This document shows positions 1 to 8,310 of a stretch of DNA of 64,000 nt, piece after piece. Every line of letters starts with the position of its first letter. The stretch's first letter is position 1. The translations under genes were made by a program, and so were the position numbers. This stretch comes from Scytonema hofmannii PCC 7110. GTDB lineage: Bacteria; Cyanobacteriota; Cyanobacteriia; Cyanobacteriales; Nostocaceae. The stretch covers positions 2,917,421 to 2,981,420 of the forward strand of contig NZ_KQ976354.1 in NCBI RefSeq assembly GCF_000346485.2, given 5' to 3'. The notes below the pieces were generated by a model. It made no database searches. It saw only the letters and a program-made list of their open reading frames with translations, and was not told the DNA's origin.

Positions 1-328
1 CCGTAACAGCAGCGAGTTACCAGTTGGCGAACTCTATTTAATAGATAAGTTAAGTTTAGTTGGAGATTTGCAAGCTGAAGTTGTTAATTGTTTGCATCAC
101 AAGAAATTACTCACTTTTTTAGTTCCAGTCAACAAAAGTAAACTCAGCAGCCATTGGGAAGTGAGCCGCACTCTTAACCTCAGCCCGTTATTTGGCTTAT
201 ATCGTTTGGTTGATGCTAGCGAACAAGCTTATGCGTGTGCCTTTAATCAAGATGCTTTACTTTTAGAAGCTTTAAAGTGGCATTTGAAAAAGTTTACAAG
301 CACGCGATTTGAATCCACCATTTTTTGA
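1..328 (+). CDS. cas3: C-terminal end of type I-D Cas3' helicase (partial, cut by window start)
   Basis: The frame is open from base 2 to a TGA at 326-328, so this is the last ~108 codons of a gene starting outside the window. No helicase motif remains in this tail, so the identification rests on context. In cyanobacterial type I-D loci a stand-alone Cas3' (SF2 helicase, which unwinds target DNA for the Cas10d HD nuclease) directly precedes cas10d on the same strand, which is the position here. The tail reads as a compact alpha/beta region ending in a Lys/Arg-rich stretch. The 309-bp gap to cas10d is long for an operon and is filled with repeats, so cas10d may have its own promoter. An unrelated gene end cannot be excluded. 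Confidence 0.55.
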   Translation, partial: RNSSELPVGELYLIDKLSLVGDLQAEVVNCLHHKKLLTFLVPVNKSKLSSHWEVSRTLNLSPLFGLYRLVDASEQAYACAFNQDALLLEALKWHLKKFTSTRFESTIF

Positions 329-340
329 ATATGAAACATT

Positions 341-480
341 TTAATGGAGTTTTTGCCAATATTTTTGTGAATGGTTTGGCAAATATTTTGGCGAATGTTT
401 TGGCGGTTTGAAGAATGTTTTAGCGAACGTTTTGGAGTTGTGGAGTTGTGACGAATGTTTTGGCGAATATTTTGGCGAAT
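341..480. repeat. degenerate tandem repeat, unit about TTTTGGCGAATG
   Basis: A run of imperfect 12-15-bp units built on TTTTGGCGAAT(G/A) fills the gap after the putative cas3' end (for example TTTGGCAAATA, TTTTGGCGAATG, TTTTAGCGAACG). No convincing ORF is present. This is seen directly; its role is unknown. Confidence 0.7.
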
Positions 481-526
481 AGAATTCGCGACTATACAAG
501 CAAAGTCCGCCTACGCGGACTCAAGA
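477..526. repeat. interspersed repeat, copy 1 (GAATTCGCG..CTATACAA family)
   Basis: The unit contains AATAGAATTCGCG, CTATACAAGCAAAGTCCGCC and TACGCGGACT, with a short GTCCGC/GCGGAC stem. A close copy in the same orientation lies at 62703-62752. Inverted relatives lie at 540-599 and 21371-21427. It looks like a REP-type dispersed intergenic element. Confidence 0.75.
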
Positions 527-539
527 AAAAACTGGGTTC

Positions 540-599
540 TGAAACCCACGTAGGTGGGTTTTGCCTGTATAGCCGTGATTTCCAATCACCTAGGCAAAT
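540..599. repeat. interspersed repeat, copy 2, inverted relative of copy 1
   Basis: It holds the AACCCACGTAGGTGGGTT hairpin, then TTGCCTGTATAGCCG. The TGTATAG part is the reverse complement of CTATACA in copy 1, so the two copies face each other and could fold into a longer cruciform. The same unit recurs at 21371-21427 with a perfect AACCCGC/GCGGGTT stem. Confidence 0.75.
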
Positions 600-600
600 A

Positions 601-636
601 AATCCAAAATCGTAAATCTAAAATCCAAAATCATAT
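601..636. repeat. short A-rich tandem repeat directly upstream of cas10d
   Basis: Four imperfect copies of AAATCCAAAATC/AAATCTAAAATCC abut the cas10d start. The same motif abuts ftsE at 41334-41364 and lies inverted after the M48 protease at 51350-51378. It is a cyanobacterial STRR-type repeat and leaves no clear Shine-Dalgarno sequence for cas10d. Confidence 0.7.
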
Positions 637-637
637 T

Positions 638-3556
638 ATGTCTACCCTTCTTCAAACACTGCTCATCGAAACTTTACCAGAAGATACAGACCCGATTTTG
701 CGTTTGTATATCGAGAAGCTACTACCACCACTCGAACGAGAATTTAGTGTCATTTCAGCTTTAGGTGGTTCTTACGAAGCACACTATCAAGTATTATCTT
801 TGCTTGGGGATCCCTATGCTCAAGAAAAAGCTCAAAGGTGGTCGAGTCGTGCAGACCAAAATTTATTGGTTCACGTTCTCAATGGCTTACTGACTGCTTG
901 GAACATCAGTAAATATTTACCTCAACCCTTATCAGATATTGAAAAATATTTACTTTGTTTGGGATTAACTCTGCACGACTATAACAAGTATTGTAACGGA
1001 CAAGGAGAAGAAACACCGAAAAATTGGCAAGTCGAAGAAATTATTGATTTGTGTCGCGATTTAGGAGAAAAACTTGAATTTAAATTATTTTGGTCGGAAT
1101 GGCAAGACTATTTACCTGAAATTGCTTATTTAGCACAAAACACCCAAAATAAAGTTGGGACAAATCCTTACCCTGCTAACTGGCCAGTTCCTAAAATTAA
1201 AGATCGCCGTCGTTTAGGCAATCCCCTTCATTATCTACTTGCTTTTGGTGATATCGCTGTGCATTTTAGCGATCCAGCAGATATAGATACTCAAACCGGA
1301 GGACAAAGACTGCGGGAACAATTGCGATTTTTAAAAATTAACAAAAATTTGGTTTATCATCGCTTGCGAGATACTGTAGGTATCCTCAGTAATGGTATTC
1401 ATAACGCCACAATTTTGTTTGCTAAAGAACTCCATTGGGAACCAATTCTGTTCTTTGCTCAAGGTGTCATTTATCTAGCACCACCAGATAATGAAACTCC
1501 AGAAATTCAAAAACTTCAAGAATTTATTTGGATTCAAGTGAGTGGAGTCTTAGCGAGTAAAATGATGGGCGGAGATATTGGTTTTAAGCGAGATGGCAAA
1601 GGCTTAAAAGTTGCACCGCAAACCTTGGAATTATTCTCTCCAGCAGAACTTATTCCCAAATTACCGCGAGTCATTGAAGTTAAAGTCGCCAATAGTAAAG
1701 ACCCCGCAACACCCAAACGTTTGGAGAAGTTACCTTTAACTGAAACTGAACGAGAATTTCTCAGCAAAGGTGCAGATATTCGAGCCGATCGCATTGCCGA
1801 ATTTATTTTTCTAACCCAAAAAGAGTTTTTTGCTGAGTCTCCAGAGTACATAAACTGGATGCTTAACACTCTGGGAATTAGTAACGAAATATCACCAGAA
1901 CAAACACAAGTCCAAGCAGGAGGTGTAAATTATGGATGGTATCATGCTGCTGCTTATTATGTTGCATCTCATGCGTCTTTAAAACCAGAAGATGTATCGG
2001 AATCTATTGAAAGATGGGCAGAAAATTTAGCAATTTGGGCAAGTGAAAATAACTTACTTCTCTCACACTCAAGTCCTATCCGCGATATTTTCTATGATTA
2101 CTTAACTCAATATCTAGAAGTCCAAGGATGGGATAGCGATCGCACCTCATTTGATACTGAATTTACCGCTTATGCCAATGCCAAAACAAAGATAGCAAAA
2201 CAACCTATTTGTTCTTTAAGTTCGGGTGAATTCACCTCGGAAGACCAAATGGATTCGGTAGTTTTATTTAAGCCACAGCAATATAGCAATAAAAACACTC
2301 TTGGAGGGAGACAAATCAAACGAGGTATTTCCAAAATATGGGCTTTGGAAATGTTACTCAGACAAGCTTTTTGGTCAGTACCAGCAGGAAAGCTAGAAGA
2401 ACAACAACCCGTCTTTTTATATATCTTCCCTGCTTATGTCTATTCTCCTCAAACTGCTGCTGCTATTAAGTTGTTAGTTAACAACATGAAGTCCATCAAT
2501 TTGTGGGATGTCCGCAAGCAGTGGCTGGAGAATAAGATGGATATTCATGCTTTGCAATCCGTTGCTTGGTTAAGTCATGAAGCAAATTTAGGACGCTTTG
2601 AAAAGGATAAATATGCGAGAGAAGACTTGCCTTTTATGGCAATGAACTACACGACAACACGAGGAAAAACACTCACCGATGCATGGGTACAACCTGCTTT
2701 TCTTGCTTTATCGCTTCCCGTATTGCTAGGAGTCAAGGTGATAGCAACCAGTAGTTCCGTTCCGCTTTATGACAGCGATAGTGATTTTAAAGAATCAATA
2801 GTTCTTGATGCACCCGCGTCATTTTGGAATTTACTTGGATTGTCTAATTCATTGCGAATTCAAGATTTTCAAAATGCAATGCAGCGACTTTTGATTGCAT
2901 ACAGCCTGCATTTGGAAACTCGTGGTTCTTTACAAGATGCTAGATGGCGAGATTTGATTAAAACAGTTAGGGAGGTGACAACAAATGTACTCAATATTTT
3001 TTGTCTAGCAGCAGAACGTTTACGACGGGATAAACGAGATCCTAGCCAAGAAGAAGTTAAGCGTTATTGGCAATATGCCCAACTCTGGGTAAAACAAGAT
3101 GATTCAAACCAAAATGGAGGTGTTTTTCTTATGAAGTTAATGGAAAAGCTAGTGCAGCAATATCGCGTGTTTTATCAAGCAAGTTTGGGGGAATCAAGTC
3201 ATACAATTTTACTTCCTTTGTCAAAAGCTTTGGAAATGATTTTGTCAGTTCCTCAGCAAGTTGATGTTGACGATCTAATTTTGCAAGCTTCTGGACAAAT
3301 TCAAGATGCTTTGAAGCGTCAAGAAGTTTACAAACGTCCTTTAATGATGGATAAATCATTGGAGAAAACTAAAAGAGAGGAGCAAGAATTAATGGCGATT
3401 CATGCTTTTATGACAACTTGTGTTCGGGAACTATTTCTTGGAATTTATAAAGGCGATCGCGCTTTGCTGCAAGAAAATCGCAACCGGATTAAATCTGGAG
3501 CAGAATTTGCTTATCGTTGGTTAGTTTTGCAAGAGAAATCTGCTAAGGTGTCCTAG
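638..3556 (+). CDS. cas10d: Type I-D CRISPR large subunit Cas10d (Csc3) with HD nuclease domain
   Basis: This 972-residue protein is the signature subunit of the type I-D interference complex. It serves as the large subunit and in this subtype also carries the HD nuclease that degrades target DNA with Cas3'. An N-terminal HD-like segment is visible: H79 in LLVHVLNGLL and H113-D114 in LGLTLHDYNKY. The rest is the diverged Cas10-like body without a GGDD cyclase motif, as expected for Cas10d rather than type III Cas10. The ATG at 638 is the only good start near the 5' end. It is followed by csc2, csc1, cas6, cas4, cas1 and cas2 on the same strand, the canonical I-D order. The length fits the family (about 900-1000 residues). 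Confidence 0.93.
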   Translation: MSTLLQTLLIETLPEDTDPILRLYIEKLLPPLEREFSVISALGGSYEAHYQVLSLLGDPYAQEKAQRWSSRADQNLLVHVLNGLLTAWNISKYLPQPLSDIEKYLLCLGLTLHDYNKYCNGQGEETPKNWQVEEIIDLCRDLGEKLEFKLFWSEWQDYLPEIAYLAQNTQNKVGTNPYPANWPVPKIKDRRRLGNPLHYLLAFGDIAVHFSDPADIDTQTGGQRLREQLRFLKINKNLVYHRLRDTVGILSNGIHNATILFAKELHWEPILFFAQGVIYLAPPDNETPEIQKLQEFIWIQVSGVLASKMMGGDIGFKRDGKGLKVAPQTLELFSPAELIPKLPRVIEVKVANSKDPATPKRLEKLPLTETEREFLSKGADIRADRIAEFIFLTQKEFFAESPEYINWMLNTLGISNEISPEQTQVQAGGVNYGWYHAAAYYVASHASLKPEDVSESIERWAENLAIWASENNLLLSHSSPIRDIFYDYLTQYLEVQGWDSDRTSFDTEFTAYANAKTKIAKQPICSLSSGEFTSEDQMDSVVLFKPQQYSNKNTLGGRQIKRGISKIWALEMLLRQAFWSVPAGKLEEQQPVFLYIFPAYVYSPQTAAAIKLLVNNMKSINLWDVRKQWLENKMDIHALQSVAWLSHEANLGRFEKDKYAREDLPFMAMNYTTTRGKTLTDAWVQPAFLALSLPVLLGVKVIATSSSVPLYDSDSDFKESIVLDAPASFWNLLGLSNSLRIQDFQNAMQRLLIAYSLHLETRGSLQDARWRDLIKTVREVTTNVLNIFCLAAERLRRDKRDPSQEEVKRYWQYAQLWVKQDDSNQNGGVFLMKLMEKLVQQYRVFYQASLGESSHTILLPLSKALEMILSVPQQVDVDDLILQASGQIQDALKRQEVYKRPLMMDKSLEKTKREEQELMAIHAFMTTCVRELFLGIYKGDRALLQENRNRIKSGAEFAYRWLVLQEKSAKVS

Positions 3557-3589
3557 ATTTTTTTAATTCTTGCAAAAGAAAAAATGAAT

Positions 3590-3625
3590 GATTAACCGCA
3601 GATGCACGCAGATGCACGCGGATGA
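3590..3625. repeat. dispersed repeat of the TTAACCGCAGATGCACGC type inside the cas operon
   Basis: Tandem GCAGATGCACGC units follow ATTAACC between cas10d and csc2. A related inverted copy (CCGCGTTCGTCTGCGTTC) lies before hom at about 60695-60722. An apparent upstream ATG start for csc2 falls inside this repeat, which argues against using that start. Confidence 0.65.
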
Positions 3626-3668
3626 GTTTTTGAGTCTTGTCTTAATCTATATTACTAGGAGCACGATC

Positions 3669-4664
3669 GTGAGCGTTCTTACAACTTTGAAGTCTGAATT
3701 TCAATCTGCGTTTCCCCGTTTGGCATCAGGAAAGTATATCCATTTTATCTTGTTACGTCACAGTCAATCGTTCCCTGTATTTCAAACAGATGGAATCCTT
3801 AATACTGCACGCACGCAAGGGGGTTTGGGTAATACAGATGAAGGCAAAAAACAAATTAGCCGTTTGGTGATGTTTAAGCGCAAACAAACGACTCCCGAAC
3901 GACTTGCTGGACGGGAATTACTCCGTGGTTTAAGTCTGACTAGCGCTGATGACACGAATAAGGATAAACACTGTGAATATAATGGCGAGAAATCTTGCAA
4001 AAAATGTCCAGATTGTATTATCTATGGATTTGCGATCGGTGACAGTGGTTCCGAACGTTCTAAAGTCTATTCTGATTCAGCTTTTTCCCTGAGTGCTTAC
4101 GAAGAGTCCCATCGCAGTTTTACATTCAATGCACCCTTTGAAGGTGGAACGATGAGCGAAGCAGGAGAAATGCGAAGCAGTATCAACGAATTAGATCATG
4201 TAATTCCAGAAGTGACATTCCCTACAGTGGAAACGCTGCGCGACTCTACCTATGAAGGCTTTATCTACGTTTTGGGTAACTTACTGCGTACTAAAAGATA
4301 CGGTGCTCAAGAATCGCGCACGGGAACAATGCGAAATTACATTGCTGGAATTGTTTTTGGTGATGGTGAAATTTTTAGTAATTTACATTTCACTCAAGCA
4401 CTTTACGATGCTTTAAAAGGAGATATCGATGCTCCTATCAGTGATGTTTTACAGCAGGTAGAAACAGTGGCGAATAATTTATTGAATGATGAGCCTGTTC
4501 GGAAAACTAAGTTAATTTTTGGTTCTCAGTTAGATGATTTAGTCGGTGAAATTAATGCTCTATATCAAGATGAAGCTCGCTTGTTAGAAACTATGACTGC
4601 ATTATATGGGCAAACTAAAGCTTATGCAGAGTCTTTTGGAGCTTTGAAAAAGAAGGGTAAGTGA
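3669..4664 (+). CDS. csc2: Type I-D Cascade backbone protein Csc2 (Cas7d)
   Basis: Csc2 is the Cas7-family subunit that polymerises along the crRNA in the I-D effector complex. I place the start at GTG 3669, which has AGGAG at 3657-3661 seven bases upstream, giving 331 residues, the usual Csc2 size. An in-frame ATG at 3588 would add 27 residues encoded by a dispersed repeat and is unlikely. Family features include the early FPRLASGKYIHFILLRHSQS segment, the GGLGNTDEGKKQISRLVMFKRKQ stretch and the cysteine cluster CKKCPDCIIYGFAIGDSG, which probably binds zinc. It lies between cas10d and csc1. Confidence 0.93.
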   Translation: MSVLTTLKSEFQSAFPRLASGKYIHFILLRHSQSFPVFQTDGILNTARTQGGLGNTDEGKKQISRLVMFKRKQTTPERLAGRELLRGLSLTSADDTNKDKHCEYNGEKSCKKCPDCIIYGFAIGDSGSERSKVYSDSAFSLSAYEESHRSFTFNAPFEGGTMSEAGEMRSSINELDHVIPEVTFPTVETLRDSTYEGFIYVLGNLLRTKRYGAQESRTGTMRNYIAGIVFGDGEIFSNLHFTQALYDALKGDIDAPISDVLQQVETVANNLLNDEPVRKTKLIFGSQLDDLVGEINALYQDEARLLETMTALYGQTKAYAESFGALKKKGK

Positions 4665-4713
4665 TCGCTCTTTTGCCTTAAAGATTTTCAAGAAATAAAT
4701 CACCCAATCTTGT

Positions 4714-4736
4714 GGGATGGGCGTCCTCGCCCGTCC
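4714..4736. repeat. dispersed GGGATGGGCG...CGCCCGTCC hairpin between csc2 and csc1
   Basis: A 9-bp stem (one G-U pair) with a TCCT loop lies in the 140-bp csc2-csc1 gap. Relatives of this GC-rich hairpin occur at about 39936-39957, 55130-55151 and 62628-62650. It may attenuate or stabilise the cas mRNA. Confidence 0.7.
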
Positions 4737-4804
4737 TACACTAGGAGCGGGCTAGAAACCCGTACAAACTTTTCAAACCTTCTCTAATCCAAAATGATTT
4801 CAAT

Positions 4805-5614
4805 ATGGCTTTATATCACTGTACACTGACGCTACACGATAATGTTTTCTTCGCTACAAGGGAAATGGGAATTCTCTATGAAACTGAAAAATATTTGCAT
4901 AATTGGGCGCTAAGTTTTGCACTTTTTTCCATTCATTACATTCCCCAACCCTATCGCCTGCAAGGGGAACAGGCACAAAAACCGACATATTTAGATGCAA
5001 GTGCCGAACAAAATCTTTTGCATCTCAATCAAGCTGGAATTTATGTATTCCCTGCTCAACCTATCAATTGGTCGTATCAAATTAATACCTTTAAAGCTGC
5101 TCAAGTTGGCTATTATGGTAAGTCAAAACAGTTTGGTGATAAAGGTGCTGAGAAAAATTATCCAATTAATTACGGAAGAGCTAAAGAATTAGCTGTTGGG
5201 AGTCAATATCGCACGTATATTGTTGCTCCTGAAAATATCAAAATTCCTCGTTGGATACGGTTGGGAAAATGGGCAGCAAAAATCCGAGTTGAAGTCATAA
5301 AAATTCCAGAAAATATCTTGCGAAGTAAATCTGGAGATTACACCTGTTTGCATCCTTTAAATCCCTTAGATTTACCAAGTGAAACTCGGATATTGCTGTA
5401 TAACAGAATTGTTATGCCTCCTGTGAGTTTGGTAAGTCAAGCACAATTACGGGGTGAGTATGTATTTGCCAAGAAAAATGATGACGTGAAAAAGAAAGAC
5501 TGGGAAGCTTTTAAGGCAACATTAACAGTAGGACAATATCAACAATTACCTGAAGAAATTTATTTACCAAAGGTCACTTTTTATGGAGCAGGAAATGTCG
5601 TTGCAACAGCATAA
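4805..5614 (+). CDS. csc1: Type I-D Cascade subunit Csc1 (Cas5d)
   Basis: Csc1 is the Cas5-family protein that caps the 5' handle of the crRNA in the I-D complex. The 269-residue frame starts MALYHCTLTLHDNVFFATRE, matching the typical Csc1 opening in which the first beta strand carries the LTLHDNVFFATRE motif. The middle YYGKSKQFGDKGAEKNYPINYGRAKEL segment and the late LRGEYVFAKK strand also fit the family. It overlaps the next gene, cas6, by 32 bp in another frame, suggesting translational coupling. A 140-bp gap with a dispersed hairpin separates it from csc2. Confidence 0.9.
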   Translation: MALYHCTLTLHDNVFFATREMGILYETEKYLHNWALSFALFSIHYIPQPYRLQGEQAQKPTYLDASAEQNLLHLNQAGIYVFPAQPINWSYQINTFKAAQVGYYGKSKQFGDKGAEKNYPINYGRAKELAVGSQYRTYIVAPENIKIPRWIRLGKWAAKIRVEVIKIPENILRSKSGDYTCLHPLNPLDLPSETRILLYNRIVMPPVSLVSQAQLRGEYVFAKKNDDVKKKDWEAFKATLTVGQYQQLPEEIYLPKVTFYGAGNVVATA

Positions 5615-6458
5615 GTTTACTACATTGCATTCTATTGTTATCGAACTTGCAGCAGCAGATGTAGGAGAAATTGCCCCGACTTTATCTCGTGCATTGCACG
5701 CACTGGTACTTAAATGGTTAGCAGCAGCAAATCCATCTGTTGCAGAAGCTATCCATGCAAGTCAAAGTTCGCCATTGACGATTTCCGGGCTGTTGGGAAA
5801 TCGCCGTCAGGGTGGGGTGCGTGTGGGGGATTACTTTTATTTTCGGATTGCTTTATTGGATGGTGGTTTGGTTGAACCATTGATGCGGGGATTTGAACTG
5901 TCAGAAACTCAATCTTTGGTGTTAGCAGATTTCCCCTTTGTATTGCGGAATATGTACGCCTTACCTGGAACACATCACCTAGCTGGTGCGGCTGATTATG
6001 CACTGCTGTCACACCCAGCCCCAGTTTTGACTGATATCGAGATGTATTTTCTGTCTCCCACTAGCTTTAAGCAAAATCAGAGCGTGCAGACTTTTCCCTT
6101 ACCTGAATTGGTGTTTAACTCACTGCATCGGCGGTGGAATGTTTTTGCACCGGAACAATACCAGCTTCCGGCTTGTGAATGGAATGCTGCAGTTACAGGT
6201 TACGAACTGAAAACCTACGCACTCAAGATGGAAGGGGGTGCGGAAGTTGGGGCGCAGGGCTGGGTACGCTACCGATTTAGTTGTGCTGAAACAGCTCGAA
6301 TTGCAACGATTTTGGCTAATTTCGCCTTCTTTGCAGGTGTGGGACGTAAAACTGCCATGGGAATGGGACAGACACAGTTAGGCAATTCACAATTCACAAT
6401 TCAAAATTCAAAAACTCAAAATTATAAAAAACCTCGTAGAAAGGCTAACGCGAAATGA
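5583..6458 (+). CDS. cas6: CRISPR pre-crRNA endoribonuclease Cas6
   Basis: Cas6 cleaves the pre-crRNA within each repeat to leave the 8-nt 5' handle (ATTGAAAC here). The 291-residue frame has the C-terminal glycine-rich loop GVGRKTAMGMGQ that defines the family. The start is ATG 5583 or the in-frame ATG 5595; both overlap the end of csc1. The last ~25 residues (after TQLGNSQFTIQ) are encoded by A-rich CAATTCAAAATTC-type repeat DNA followed by a basic KKPRRKANAK tail. A short tandem repeat therefore seems to have lengthened the C terminus. The stop overlaps the cas4 ATG by 4 bp. Confidence 0.93.
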   Translation: MEQEMSLQQHKFTTLHSIVIELAAADVGEIAPTLSRALHALVLKWLAAANPSVAEAIHASQSSPLTISGLLGNRRQGGVRVGDYFYFRIALLDGGLVEPLMRGFELSETQSLVLADFPFVLRNMYALPGTHHLAGAADYALLSHPAPVLTDIEMYFLSPTSFKQNQSVQTFPLPELVFNSLHRRWNVFAPEQYQLPACEWNAAVTGYELKTYALKMEGGAEVGAQGWVRYRFSCAETARIATILANFAFFAGVGRKTAMGMGQTQLGNSQFTIQNSKTQNYKKPRRKANAK

Positions 6459-7039
6459 ACGAACAATTCTACCTTCCCCTTGCTTATCTAAATGCTTGGG
6501 AATATTGTCCGCGCCGCTTTTTTCTGGAATACGAACTCGGAGAAAATGCTGACAACGAGCATATTATCATTGGTCGTCACTTGCACCGCAATGTTGATGA
6601 TGAAGGGAAATCTGTGGAAGGTGACAAGGTGGTTTATCGACATCAGTGGGTGTGGAGCGATCGCATTCTCATCAATGGCATTATCGATGCAGTGGAGGAA
6701 AAAGACAACCAGTTAGTGCCTTTAGAATTTAAAAAAGGACGCATGGCAAACCACTTGAACGATCATTTTCAACTGTGTGGTGCGGCTATGTGTTTGGAAG
6801 AACGTACAGGAAGTCCCATTCCTTACGGAGAAATTTTTTACTATGCCAACCGTCGTCGCGAGCGTATCAATTTTACACCCGAATTGCGACTGGCAACAGA
6901 ACAAGCAATTCAAGCAGCGAGGTTAGCAATTGGAGGCGTAATGCCACCACCGATTGACAATGCGAAAAAGTGTCAAGATTGCAGCTTGCAGAAAATTTGT
7001 TTGCCCAAAGAAATTAAAAAACTACGCCTTGAGGTATAA
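6455..7039 (+). CDS. cas4: CRISPR adaptation exonuclease Cas4
   Basis: Cas4 is a RecB-like Fe-S nuclease that trims prespacers and selects PAM-bearing fragments for Cas1-Cas2. In 194 residues it shows the N-terminal YCPRRFFLEY cysteine motif, a RecB core with D in NGIIDAVEE and E-x-K in LVPLEFKKGRM, and the C-terminal cysteine cluster CQDCSLQKICLP, giving four cysteines for a 4Fe-4S cluster. The ATG overlaps the cas6 stop (ATGA), and cas1 starts 3 bp after its stop, so cas6-cas4-cas1-cas2 are tightly coupled. Confidence 0.95.
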   Translation: MNEQFYLPLAYLNAWEYCPRRFFLEYELGENADNEHIIIGRHLHRNVDDEGKSVEGDKVVYRHQWVWSDRILINGIIDAVEEKDNQLVPLEFKKGRMANHLNDHFQLCGAAMCLEERTGSPIPYGEIFYYANRRRERINFTPELRLATEQAIQAARLAIGGVMPPPIDNAKKCQDCSLQKICLPKEIKKLRLEV

Positions 7040-7042
7040 ATT

Positions 7043-8020
7043 ATGTCTATTCTCTACGTCACTCAACCAGATGCAGTTTTAAGCAAAGCTGCAGAAGCTT
7101 TTAAAGTCGCCCTCAAACAAGAAGATGGTAACTGGGAGAAAAAATCCGTTCCCGCCCAAACTGTCGAACAAGTGGTGTTGATGGGAAATCCCCAGATTAC
7201 AGGCGATGCTCTAGTTTATGCTTTAGAACTGGGAATGCCAGTGCATTACCTGTCTGGTTTTGGTAAATACTTGGGTTCTGCGCTTCCCGCCTACTCTCGT
7301 AACGGTCAGTTGCGGTTAGCACAGTATGCTGCTTATTATGATGCAGACCATCGTTTAGAGATTGTCAAAACAATCGTAACAGGCAAAATCCACAATCAAC
7401 ACGCTGTATTATACCGTCACGACCAAAAAGATAATCCCCTGAAATCCCGCAAACAGCTAGTTAAGGAACAAACAACCCTCAATGAGTTGCGCGGTGTTGA
7501 AGGATTAGCGGCGCGAGAATATTTTGCTGCTTGGTCAAAGATGCTTGAGGAAGAATGGTCATTTAATGGTAGAAATCGCCGCCCTCCCACAGATGCAGTC
7601 AATGCATTATTGGGATTTGCCTACGGGCTTTTGCAAGTACAGGTAACGGCTGCAGTCCATATGGCTGGTTTAGATCCTTACGTTGGTTACTTACACGAGG
7701 CGACAAGAGGACAACCCGCTATGGTTCTTGATTTGATGGAAGAATTTCGCCCGTTGATTGCTGATAATTTGATTCTTTCAGTCATCAGCCACAAAGAAAT
7801 TAAACCCGATGATTTTACCGATAATCTTGGTGCGTATCGACTTTCCGATAGCGGACGCAAACAGTTTTTGCAAGCGTGGGAACGAAAAATGAACGATGAG
7901 TTTAAGCATCCCACTTTTGGTTATCATTGCAGCTACCGACGTGCGATCGAATTGCAAGCACGATTGTTAAGTCGGCATTTACAAGAGGGAGTTCCCTATA
8001 AAGCGCTGTCACTGAGATGA
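7043..8020 (+). CDS. cas1: CRISPR integrase Cas1
   Basis: Cas1 integrates new spacers at the leader-repeat junction as a complex with Cas2. The 325-residue protein keeps the expected metal-binding residues: E153 in GVEGLAAREYF, H218 in YLHEATRG and the acidic DLMEEFRP motif (residues 230-237). The length is typical. Its stop overlaps the cas2 ATG (ATGA). A decayed copy of its last 65 codons, from N261 onward, is present at 11167-11364, so this gene is the only intact cas1 in the window. Confidence 0.97.
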   Translation: MSILYVTQPDAVLSKAAEAFKVALKQEDGNWEKKSVPAQTVEQVVLMGNPQITGDALVYALELGMPVHYLSGFGKYLGSALPAYSRNGQLRLAQYAAYYDADHRLEIVKTIVTGKIHNQHAVLYRHDQKDNPLKSRKQLVKEQTTLNELRGVEGLAAREYFAAWSKMLEEEWSFNGRNRRPPTDAVNALLGFAYGLLQVQVTAAVHMAGLDPYVGYLHEATRGQPAMVLDLMEEFRPLIADNLILSVISHKEIKPDDFTDNLGAYRLSDSGRKQFLQAWERKMNDEFKHPTFGYHCSYRRAIELQARLLSRHLQEGVPYKALSLR

Positions 8021-8310
8021 GTACTTTGTTTTACCTCGTCATTTACGACTTGCCAGACAATAAAGCAGCAAATAAGCGGCGAACAAAACTACATAAACTA
8101 CTTTCTGGCTATGGGACATGGACGCAGTACAGCGTGTTTGAATGTTTTTTAACCGCCGTGCAGTTTGCTAAACTAACAGTGCAAGTTGAGAACTTGATTA
8201 AACCAGCCGAAGATTCAGTACGGATCTATGTTTTAGACGCCGGATCGGTACGCAAGACCATCACCTATGGTTCTGAGCAACCTCGACAGCAAGACACAAT
8301 AATATTATGA
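8017..8310 (+). CDS. cas2: CRISPR integration factor Cas2
   Basis: This 97-residue protein has the ferredoxin-like Cas2 fold signature: the first strand LFYLVIYDLPDNK with the conserved Asp, then RRTKLHKLLSGYGTWTQYSVFEC. It bridges two Cas1 dimers during spacer integration. It overlaps cas1 by 4 bp and is followed by the leader of array 1. Copies of its 3' part precede the other two leaders: a full-length copy with a 1-bp deletion at 11361-11653 and a ~30-bp scrap at 17703-17735. Confidence 0.97.
   Translation: MSTLFYLVIYDLPDNKAANKRRTKLHKLLSGYGTWTQYSVFECFLTAVQFAKLTVQVENLIKPAEDSVRIYVLDAGSVRKTITYGSEQPRQQDTIIL

Noticed and set aside
1534-1869. 111-codon leftward frame inside cas10d
   Set aside because: Shadow of the cas10d reading frame, with no independent signal.
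638-3556. Type III Cas10 with cyclic-oligoadenylate signalling
   Set aside because: There is no GGDD palm motif, and the neighbours csc2 and csc1 define type I-D.
3588-3668. Upstream ATG start for csc2 adding 27 residues
   Set aside because: The extra codons come from a dispersed GCAGATGCACGC repeat. GTG 3669 has an AGGAG site and gives the family length.
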